This document shows positions 1 through 5,736 of a DNA stretch of 8,019 nucleotides, piece by piece. Each line of letters opens with the position of its first letter. Within the stretch, counting starts at the first letter, position 1. Both the position numbers and the translations under genes were made by a program. Source of the stretch: JBHHYN01 sp046757565 (lineage in GTDB: Bacteria; Pseudomonadota; Gammaproteobacteria; Eutrophobiales; Eutrophobiaceae); contig JBHHYN010000127.1 in assembly GCA_046757565.1 (NCBI GenBank), positions 1-8,019 of the forward strand, in the 5' to 3' direction. The notes under the pieces are model-generated. The model worked only from the letters and a program-made list of their open reading frames with translations, was not told the origin of the DNA and searched no databases.

Positions 1-52
1 AGTTTTTATTCAAAAGTCTTTCTTGTTAACCCACAGATTCTGCTGAAGAGCC
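1..52. mobile_element. Terminal end of an insertion sequence (left border)
   Basis: Bases 28-52 are the reverse complement of bases 7972-7996 at the other end of the window, with one mismatch in 25; the shared core includes CTTCAGCAGAATCTGTGGGT on the opposite strand. The tip (GGCTCTTC read outward-in on the minus strand) lies at 52, so the element body would extend leftward out of the window. Sequence inside the repeat (1-27) does not match the inner side of the right copy, as expected if this is one terminus and the right copy is the opposite terminus. A tip starting GG-TCTT is reminiscent of ISL3-family ends, but this is from memory and no transposase is visible. The tip sits 17 bases from the spoT stop codon. 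What is seen is the repeat; that it is an IS end is inference. Confidence 0.6.
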
Positions 53-69
53 TATACTTTTAACTTCTT

Positions 70-2187
70 TTATCTCCGGCTGATGCGGCTGACATGCTTT
101 ATGTTGCGAAGCCTGCGCATCACCTGGGCCAGATGTTGCCTGTCACGCACCTCGATGACAAATTTCAGTGTAGTATTGCGGTCAACATTGTCGTTCATTC
201 CCACCTGTATGATGTTCGCTTCCTGATTGGCGATGGCTGATGCGATGGACGCCAGGACACCACGTTGATTGGTGACATCGACGCGGATATTCGTGGGGAA
301 TTCTCCTTCTATGTTGTATTCCCATTCCACATTAATCCATTTGTCCGGATGGTTCCGGTACTCTGTGACGTTAGGACAGGTTTGATGATGTATCACGATT
401 CCGCGCCCGGCCGTGACGAAACCGAGGATCGGATCGCCAGGGATAGGCAGGCAGCATTTGGGAAAGTTGATGACCATTCCTTCCGAGCCCTTTATAGTAA
501 GTGGCAAGGTGGCTTTGCCGTTCACCTTCTTCTGTTTTGCCGTGGCCGTCTCTCCTGTCAGCTGTCTGGCAATGATCGGTGCCATGCGGTTTCCCAGACC
601 GATTTCACGCAACAGCGCCTGTTCATCCTGCAGGCGGTATTCTTCAAGCACTTTTGCCATGAGGATGGTATCGATTCCCTCGTAGTGCAGGCCAAGGGTC
701 TCGATTTCACGGTTTAGCAGGCGTTTCCCCAGGGCTGCGGCTTCATTGATTTGCAGGTTTTTCAGGCAGTGGCGGATGTTGGAGCGGGCCTTGGCGGTCA
801 GGGCAAAGTTCAGCCAGGCAGGATTGGGCCGTGCGCCCGGGGCAGTAATAATTTCCACCGTCTCACCGGTTTCCATGCGCGTTCCCAGAGGAGCGAGGCG
901 TCTGTCAATTCTGACGCCTACACAACTGTTTCCCACATCCGTGTGAATGGCATAGGCAAAGTCAACGGCCGTGGCCCCCCTGGGTAATTCAATAATTTTA
1001 CCCTTGGGCGTGAACATATATACCGATTCAGGGAACAGATCGACCTTGACATTCTCCAGAAATTCCCGTGGATTGCCTGCAGTCGTCTGCATCTCCATAA
1101 TGCTTTTCAGCCATTCCCGCGCATGTTTATGCGCACTGCTGCGATCATTCCCGCCGCCGGTCTTATAGAGCCAGTGGGCAGCAATTCCGGATTCCGCCAC
1201 ATCGTTTATTTCCCGGGTCCGGATCTGTATTTCAATCGGGACTCCGAAGGGACCGAACAATACGGTATGCAGTGACTGGTAACCATTCATTTTCGGGATG
1301 GCGATATAGTCCTTGAATTTCCCCGGCACGGGTTTATACAGGTTATGTACGCTACCAACAGTGCGGTAACAGGTATCAACCGTATCCACTATGATGCGAA
1401 AGGCATAGACATCGTATACTTCAGAAAATGACAGGCCTTTCGTCCGCATTTTCTGATAGATCCCGTAGAGATGTTTTTCCCTGCCAATGATCTGCGCCGG
1501 GATCTTTTCCTGCCTTAAGCGGCGTTTCAGGGCATTACGTATCTTCTTGATGATCTCTTTCCTGTGGCCGCGTGCCTTGACTACCTGTTCATTCAGAATC
1601 CGGTAACGCATGGGATACAGGGTTGAAAACCCGAGCTCCTCCAGCTCCAGACGTATGCTGTTAATCCCGAGACGTTGTGCTATGGGGGCATATATCTCAA
1701 GTGTTTCACGGGCAATGCGGCGCCGTCTTTCCGGGGGTAATGCCTCCAACGTGCGCATGTTATGCAGCCGGTCCGCCAGTTTGACAAGAATGACGCGGAT
1801 ATCATTGCTCATCGCCATCAGCATCTTGCGGAAGTTGTGCGCCTGGGCTTCCGCATAGGAATCGAATTTAATTTGCGTGAGTTTACTGACCCCGTCTACC
1901 AGTTCGGCCACGCCCCTGCCAAACTTCTTTCTGATTTCATGTTTCAGTGTTGGCGTGTCCTCCATGACATCATGCAGAAGGGCCGCAACCAGGGTTTGAT
2001 GATCCATATGCATCTCTGCGAGGATATGTGCTACTTCGATTGGATGGTGTATATACGGTTCCCCACTCATGCGGAGTTGCCCTGCATGTGCACTGGCGCC
2101 GAATTCGTAGGCGCTGTGGATCTTGTCTACCTCATCTTTTTCCAGGTAGGTATTGACCAGTTTTGTCAGATCGCTAATCGTGTACAT
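70..2187 (-). CDS. spoT: Bifunctional (p)ppGpp synthetase/hydrolase SpoT (RelA/SpoT homologue)
   Basis: Cytoplasmic stringent-response enzyme, 705 aa (E. coli SpoT is about 702), that hydrolyses ppGpp to GDP and pyrophosphate and can make it from GTP/GDP and ATP. The N-terminal HD hydrolase is intact: HH-P near 47-49, HDVMED at 72-77 and LADRLHNMRTL at 137-147. The synthetase domain follows (about 235-345), with GREKHLYGIYQKM, KFKDYIAIPK at 290-299, NGYQSLHT and EIQIRT. The 290-293 motif is K-F-K-D, the basic form typical of bifunctional enzymes, with Lys for the usual first Arg. A TGS domain (about 388-450), a Cys-rich zinc-finger/conserved-cysteine region (KCCLPIPGDP, 577-586) and a C-terminal ACT domain (about 633-705) complete the protein, so it is not truncated. 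The start matches the E. coli N-terminus (MYTISDLTKLV against MYLFESLNQLI), but no clear Shine-Dalgarno lies before it. It is last in the yicC-gmk-rpoZ-spoT series, and an IS-like end follows 17 bases after the stop. Confidence 0.97.
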   Translation of the reverse strand: MYTISDLTKLVNTYLEKDEVDKIHSAYEFGASAHAGQLRMSGEPYIHHPIEVAHILAEMHMDHQTLVAALLHDVMEDTPTLKHEIRKKFGRGVAELVDGVSKLTQIKFDSYAEAQAHNFRKMLMAMSNDIRVILVKLADRLHNMRTLEALPPERRRRIARETLEIYAPIAQRLGINSIRLELEELGFSTLYPMRYRILNEQVVKARGHRKEIIKKIRNALKRRLRQEKIPAQIIGREKHLYGIYQKMRTKGLSFSEVYDVYAFRIIVDTVDTCYRTVGSVHNLYKPVPGKFKDYIAIPKMNGYQSLHTVLFGPFGVPIEIQIRTREINDVAESGIAAHWLYKTGGGNDRSSAHKHAREWLKSIMEMQTTAGNPREFLENVKVDLFPESVYMFTPKGKIIELPRGATAVDFAYAIHTDVGNSCVGVRIDRRLAPLGTRMETGETVEIITAPGARPNPAWLNFALTAKARSNIRHCLKNLQINEAAALGKRLLNREIETLGLHYEGIDTILMAKVLEEYRLQDEQALLREIGLGNRMAPIIARQLTGETATAKQKKVNGKATLPLTIKGSEGMVINFPKCCLPIPGDPILGFVTAGRGIVIHHQTCPNVTEYRNHPDKWINVEWEYNIEGEFPTNIRVDVTNQRGVLASIASAIANQEANIIQVGMNDNVDRNTTLKFVIEVRDRQHLAQVMRRLRNIKHVSRISRR

Positions 2188-2329
2188 AACATAATTGTAA
2201 CGCAGGATCGGAAATGTTGCCGATATGTTATCCCGGAATCAATGGAACAGATACGTTTCCGCCATGGCCGCATCGGAGGATTGCGTTTCCATTGAAGTAT
2301 GAAGGGCCCTCCTTTAATACCCTGGCGGA

Positions 2330-2372
2330 AACCGGGTTGCTATGCTTTGCCGGGTAGCCCGGTTAATACCGG
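2330..2372 (-). promoter_or_regulatory. Competing hairpins in the rpoZ-spoT spacer
   Basis: Within the 211-base gap between rpoZ and spoT, one segment (CCCGGTT, 2358-2364) can pair with three partners: AACCGGG at 2330-2336 (extendable with wobbles to about 12 pairs), CCGGG at 2350-2354 (3-base loop), and, through CCGGT at 2359-2363, ACCGG at 2368-2372 (4-base loop). Only one can form at a time. On the minus strand, in the direction of spoT transcription, no U-run follows, so a simple Rho-independent terminator is not supported. On the plus strand a T-rich stretch follows at 2376-2386, but no plus-strand gene precedes it. An mRNA processing/stability element or attenuator-like switch is possible. 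The pairing is seen; the function is inference. Confidence 0.35.
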
Positions 2373-2398
2373 TACGATTTTTATTTGGCAGGGTTGAA

Positions 2399-2656
2399 TT
2401 ACTCTATGGCGGGAAATCCGATTTCATCGACATCAAGTCCGTCCGGATCGTACTTGTCTATCTTGTCGATATTCTCATGGGTAATCAGGCCTTCAGCAAT
2501 CTCCCGGAGGGCTATGACGGTGGGTTTGTCATTATCCTCCTCAATCAGCGGATCAGAACCCAGGGTAATCTGACGGGCGCGTTTACTGGCGAGCAGCACC
2601 AGATCATAGCGGCTGTCAATTATTTTCAGACAATCCTCAACAGTTAATCTAGCCAT
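2399..2656 (-). CDS. rpoZ: DNA-directed RNA polymerase omega subunit
   Basis: Small RNA polymerase subunit, 85 aa (E. coli 91), that binds beta-prime, helps core assembly and forms part of the (p)ppGpp site 1. The N-terminus MARLTVEDCLKII and the segments SRYDLVLLASKRARQ (15-29) and NDKPTVIALREIAEGLI (42-58) are diagnostic. The first residues, which in E. coli omega contact ppGpp, are conserved as M-A-R-x-T-V. The C-terminal tail is acidic, variable and slightly shorter than in enterics. The start is preceded by a purine-rich GAGAAAAG stretch about 4-5 bases upstream on the minus strand. The gene lies 109 bases downstream of gmk and 211 bases upstream of spoT, the classical gmk-rpoZ-spoT order. 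Confidence 0.97.
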   Translation of the reverse strand: MARLTVEDCLKIIDSRYDLVLLASKRARQITLGSDPLIEEDNDKPTVIALREIAEGLITHENIDKIDKYDPDGLDVDEIGFPAIE

Positions 2657-2694
2657 AAATCTTTTCTCTAGCGGTTGACGTTACAATTTTCAGA

Positions 2695-2708
2695 ATATAT
2701 CGATATAT
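2695..2708. promoter_or_regulatory. Perfect 14-base AT-rich palindrome upstream of rpoZ
   Basis: ATATATCGATATAT is a perfect palindrome located 39-52 bases upstream of the rpoZ start, in the gmk-rpoZ gap (2657-2765). It could be an operator or part of an rpoZ promoter. I do not see a convincing -35/-10 pair in the gap: a TTGATG on the minus strand near 2750 is followed by a TATGCT 19 bases later, which is weak. AT-rich palindromes can also arise by chance. Confidence 0.25.
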
Positions 2709-2765
2709 GAATCGGTGAATAAGCATACTCTTTGGTGCAGCAGCGTCATCAAAGGGGGGCGTAGT

Positions 2766-3410
2766 TTACTTAATATTTGCCGCTTCTGACAATAATTCTC
2801 CTGCAAAATGGTCAAAATGCTCTTTTTGCAATGCATATTGGTGTCGCATTGCCCGGATCACCGCCTCTAAATCCAGCAATGTGGCCTCAAGGTCATTGTT
2901 GACGATCAGGTAATCGTATTCACGGTAATGGGAAAGTTCCTGTCCCGCGTCCCGCATCCGGCGTTTGACCGTGTCTGACTCCTCCCCGCGACTGGCCAGG
3001 CGCTGTTCCAGGGTCCGAAAAGTAGGGGGCAGGATAAACAGGCTGACGCTAGCGGACATGGTCCGGCGGATCTGTTGAGCGCCCTGCCAGTCTATTTCCA
3101 GGACGACATCAATGCCCGATGCGAGCTGTTCCTCAACCCATTGCCTGGAGGTGCCGTAGTGATGGTCAAATACTCTTGCATGTTCGAGAAACCTGTTGCC
3201 GGCTACCATTTGCTCGAATGTTTCCTCATCGACAAAGTGATAGGCTACCGCATCGGTTTCATCCGCACGCCTGGGGCGTGTCGTATGGGAAACCGATACC
3301 TGCAGGGCAGGATCCCGTTCGGACAATGATCTGACCAGCGTGGTCTTGCCGGTGCCGGAAGGGGCCGAAATAATAAACAGTATTCCCTGTTTCCCATTTG
3401 CCTGATTCAT
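2766..3410 (-). CDS. gmk: Guanylate kinase
   Basis: Cytoplasmic enzyme that phosphorylates GMP (and dGMP) with ATP to GDP, feeding GTP and (p)ppGpp pools. With the start chosen here it is 214 aa (E. coli 207). It carries the P-loop SAPSGTGKTTL (15-25), the GMP-binding region VSVSHTTRPRR (about 38-48), and downstream motifs FLEHARVF, YYGTSR, VVLEIDWQGAQQIR, SLFILPP and EYDYLIVNND. A longer reading from 3458 adds 16 residues and overlaps the end of yicC by 38 bases. I prefer the Met at 3410 because the family starts only a few residues before the G-x-L-x-I strand, and because it lies 10 bases after the yicC stop. That tight spacing suggests one transcript with yicC. The Shine-Dalgarno (AAGAAACC) is modest. 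Confidence 0.96.
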   Translation of the reverse strand: MNQANGKQGILFIISAPSGTGKTTLVRSLSERDPALQVSVSHTTRPRRADETDAVAYHFVDEETFEQMVAGNRFLEHARVFDHHYGTSRQWVEEQLASGIDVVLEIDWQGAQQIRRTMSASVSLFILPPTFRTLEQRLASRGEESDTVKRRMRDAGQELSHYREYDYLIVNNDLEATLLDLEAVIRAMRHQYALQKEHFDHFAGELLSEAANIK

Positions 3411-3420
3411 GGTTGGTTTC

Positions 3421-4281
3421 TTATTCGATATTCTGGATTTGCTCGCGCATCTGTTCAATTAGCACTTTCAGTTCAACGGAAGCATTGGTGACTTCGATAT
3501 TTGCGGCTTTTGAGCCAAGGGTATTCGCTTCCCGGTTCATCTCCTGCATAAGGAAATCCAGACGTCTGCCCACTGGCGGGCTGTCTTCCATGACGTGTCT
3601 GACTTCTTCAATATGGACCTCCAGACGGTCGAGTTCTTCCGCAACATCCATTTTCTGGGTAAGCAGCACCATCTCCTGTTCCAGCCTCTCACGGTCAAGA
3701 CCCACCGATAACTCCTGGGCGCGTGTCATAATTCGATCACGGATTAAATCCAGCAGCATGGGCAGTTGTGCGCGGATGTGTGTTACCTGGTTGGCCGCTG
3801 TTTCACACCGTTCCAGGATCATCGCGTGAATCTTCTCCCCCTCGCGCCTGCGTGTTTCAAACAGCACATCGATTGTTTCATCCAGCAGGGTGAGCAATGG
3901 CCCCGCAATCGCATCGGGATCGGGCGCCTCCCTGATGATGACCCCGGGCCAACGCAGAATATCCATGGGATTTATCGGTGTGTACCGGGAAGCCGGTAAT
4001 GTATCCGCGGCATCAATCAGCTTGTTGACCAATTCCGTATCGATGGTTATTTCCCCCGCACTGGATGCATCGGCCTCATAACGCAGGAGGCAGTCGATTT
4101 TCCCCCTTTTCAGTTTTGCCGAGATCTGCTCCCGTATCCGGTTTTCCAGCACCCGCAGTTCATCGGGCAGGCGGATGCTTATCTCGAGATAACGGTGATT
4201 GACCGTTTTCATCTCCCAACTGGCCTGGCCCCAGTCCCCGGCCCCTTCCAATCTGCCGAAGGCAGTCATGCTGACTATCAT
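3421..4281 (-). CDS. yicC: YicC family endoribonuclease
   Basis: Protein of 286 aa (E. coli YicC 287), co-linear with the E. coli protein from the MIVSMTAFG start to the final ELKVLIEQMREQIQNIE. The N-terminal YicC domain spans roughly 1-155 (SWEMKTVNHRYLEISIRLP, INPMDILRWPGV). The C-terminal DUF1732-type domain contains VLLTQKMDVAEELDRLEVH and, at 238-286, GRRLDFLMQEMNREANTLGS followed by the conserved VTNASVELKVL tail. E. coli YicC has been described as the founding member of an oligomeric RNase family linked to small-RNA turnover; its role here is inferred from that. AAGGA about 5 bases upstream supports the start. The gene is first in the minus-strand series, with gmk beginning 10 bases after its stop, and diverges from rph as in E. 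coli. Confidence 0.95.
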   Translation of the reverse strand: MIVSMTAFGRLEGAGDWGQASWEMKTVNHRYLEISIRLPDELRVLENRIREQISAKLKRGKIDCLLRYEADASSAGEITIDTELVNKLIDAADTLPASRYTPINPMDILRWPGVIIREAPDPDAIAGPLLTLLDETIDVLFETRRREGEKIHAMILERCETAANQVTHIRAQLPMLLDLIRDRIMTRAQELSVGLDRERLEQEMVLLTQKMDVAEELDRLEVHIEEVRHVMEDSPPVGRRLDFLMQEMNREANTLGSKAANIEVTNASVELKVLIEQMREQIQNIE

Positions 4282-4401
4282 TTGTCCTTCACCTTAATTA
4301 TGTCGGGTTTATGTCAATACTAACCGCTTGCCGGGCATCGGCAAATAGAAGATTTTATAACAGACCCGTTATAATCGGGTTTTTCTGCGGAGGATTGTTT
4401 T
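4282..4401. promoter_or_regulatory. Divergent yicC/rph promoter region
   Basis: This 120-base spacer separates the divergent starts of yicC and rph. On the plus strand a consensus -10 hexamer TATAAT lies at 4370-4375, with a poor -35, placing transcript start near 4382 and leaving a leader of about 20 bases. The rph Shine-Dalgarno GGAGG is at 4389-4393, 8 bases from the ATG. The -10 sits in the loop of a short inverted repeat, ACCCG (4364-4368) and CGGGT (4376-4380), followed by a T-run. On the minus strand a TTGACA occurs at 4317-4312, but no correctly spaced -10 follows before the yicC start. A related 12-mer, ACCCG-A/T-C/T-ATAAT, occurs once on each strand (4364-4375 plus, 4308-4297 minus), facing its own gene. 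Confidence 0.5.
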
Positions 4402-5118
4402 ATGCGGCCCAGTGGACGTAAGCATGACGAATTGAGACAAGTAACGCTGACCCGTCACTATACCTGCCACGCCGAAGGTTCTGTACTGGTCGAGTTTGGC
4501 GCGACCAAAGTGGTGTGTAATGCCAGTATCGATAATTCCGTTCCCTCTTTTCTGAAGGGCAGGGGACAAGGCTGGATCACGGCTGAATATGGCATGTTAC
4601 CCCGCTCGACCGGTAAACGTATGCGCAGGGAGGCCAGCCAGAACCGCCAGGGCGGCAGGACCCTGGAGATACAGCGTTTAATCGGCCGTTCACTCAGGGC
4701 AGTCGTGGATCTGGAGGCACTGGGCGAGAACACCATTATTATTGACTGTGATGTGATCCAGGCTGACGGCGGGACGCGGACGGCCTCGATCACGGGTGGC
4801 TATGTCGCTCTGGTAGACGCTATCCGCCATACCCTTGAGAACGGTCAACTCAAGGAGGATCCAATCAAGGCCAGGGTGGCCTCGGTATCGGTGGGTATTT
4901 ATGAAGGCGAGGTCATCCTGGATCTGGATTATGACGAAGACTCGCAGGCGCAAACGGATATGAATCTTGTCATGAACGATGCCGGAGGTTTTATCGAGAT
5001 ACAGGGAACGGCGGAAGGACATCCCTTTACGATGCAGGAACTCAACACTATGCTGGAGCTGGGCCGGGGTGGTATAGAGCAGTTATTCGTGTTGCAACGG
5101 CAGGTTTTGGAGGGGTAG
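4402..5118 (+). CDS. rph: Ribonuclease PH (tRNA nucleotidyltransferase)
   Basis: Phosphorolytic 3'-to-5' exoribonuclease that trims tRNA 3' ends and other structured RNAs, releasing nucleoside diphosphates; it works as a ring-shaped hexamer. The 238 aa equal the full-length family size, so the C-terminus is intact, unlike the frameshifted E. coli K-12 allele. The N-terminus MRPSGRKHDELR is typical. Arg86 in GGRTLEIQRLIGRSLR and the GTR at 124-126 are the known phosphate-binding elements. LDYDEDSQAQTDMN (175-188) carries the conserved acidic residues (Asp180, Asp186) near the active site. GGAGG 8 bases before the ATG fixes the start. rdgB begins 3 bases after the stop, so the two are almost certainly co-transcribed. 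Confidence 0.97.
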   Translation: MRPSGRKHDELRQVTLTRHYTCHAEGSVLVEFGATKVVCNASIDNSVPSFLKGRGQGWITAEYGMLPRSTGKRMRREASQNRQGGRTLEIQRLIGRSLRAVVDLEALGENTIIIDCDVIQADGGTRTASITGGYVALVDAIRHTLENGQLKEDPIKARVASVSVGIYEGEVILDLDYDEDSQAQTDMNLVMNDAGGFIEIQGTAEGHPFTMQELNTMLELGRGGIEQLFVLQRQVLEG

Positions 5119-5121
5119 CCG

Positions 5122-5736
5122 TTGTCTTCGCAACAACTGGTGCTTGCCAGCAGCAATGCCGATAAACTGAAAGAGATGGCTGCATTGCTTTCAGGAGTTG
5201 ATATCGAGGTAGTGCTGCAATCACGGTTTGCAGTACCGGATGTTGAAGAGACCGGCTTGAGTTTTGTCGAGAATGCCCTGATCAAGGCAAGGCATGCCGC
5301 CCGTTACACCGGGCTGCCTGCCGTCGCCGATGACTCCGGTATCCAGGTGGATGTCCTGGGCGGCGCGCCCGGTATCTTGTCCGCCCGTTACGCCGGGGAG
5401 GGGGCGAGTGATGAACAAAACCTGCAGTTGTTGATTGAGAAGGTCACGGCAATTCAGGAAGACAGGCCGTCGGCCTGTTTTCAATGCGTCATGGTATACC
5501 TCCGTCATGCCGGGGATCCCATGCCGGTTATTGCACAGGGGACATGGCAGGGCCGCATCGTGACGCAGGCGAAAGGCCGGCATGGATTCGGATATGATCC
5601 GATTTTCTACCTGCAAACGCACGGCTGCACCGCTGCCGAACTGGCGCCGGCGGAGAAGAACAGGATAAGTCATCGCGGTCAGGCCATGCGGGCCTTGTTA
5701 CAGAAAATAACGGCTTTAAATATTAACTTGCTATGA
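5122..5736 (+). CDS. rdgB: RdgB/HAM1 family XTP/dITP pyrophosphatase (non-canonical purine NTPase)
   Basis: House-cleaning enzyme that hydrolyses dITP, ITP and XTP to monophosphates and pyrophosphate, keeping hypoxanthine and xanthine out of DNA and RNA. It is 204 aa (E. coli 197). It contains LASSNADKLKE (8-18, the S/T-x-N-x-x-K substrate motif), the metal/catalytic ADDSG (69-73) with Asp71 as likely general base, GGAPGILSARYAG, FGYDPIF (156-162) and SHRGQA (183-188). The start is a TTG codon: it follows the rph stop by 3 bases, is preceded by GGAGGGG with suitable spacing, and gives an N-terminus matching the family. No ATG gives a better fit. The last 14 bases overlap the 3' end of the convergent metVF-like gene. 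In many gammaproteobacteria hemW follows rdgB; it is absent here. Confidence 0.96.
   Translation: MSSQQLVLASSNADKLKEMAALLSGVDIEVVLQSRFAVPDVEETGLSFVENALIKARHAARYTGLPAVADDSGIQVDVLGGAPGILSARYAGEGASDEQNLQLLIEKVTAIQEDRPSACFQCVMVYLRHAGDPMPVIAQGTWQGRIVTQAKGRHGFGYDPIFYLQTHGCTAAELAPAEKNRISHRGQAMRALLQKITALNINLL

Noticed and set aside
265..717. Plus-strand open frame of 150 codons opposite the spoT 3' half
   Set aside because: It is antisense to the ACT and zinc-finger regions of SpoT with no independent support.
1762..2295. Plus-strand open frame of 177 codons opposite the 5' part of spoT
   Set aside because: It lies antisense to the highly conserved HD domain of SpoT, has no recognisable motif and no convincing Shine-Dalgarno; it is a shadow of the real gene.
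2368..2386. Rho-independent terminator on the plus strand (CCGGT/ACCGG hairpin and T-rich tail)
   Set aside because: The T-rich tail is interrupted and offset and there is no plus-strand gene upstream to terminate; on the minus strand no U-run follows.
3411..3458. Upstream start for gmk adding 16 residues
   Set aside because: The extension overlaps the conserved yicC C-terminus and has no counterpart in guanylate kinases; the Met at 3410 fits family length and spacing.
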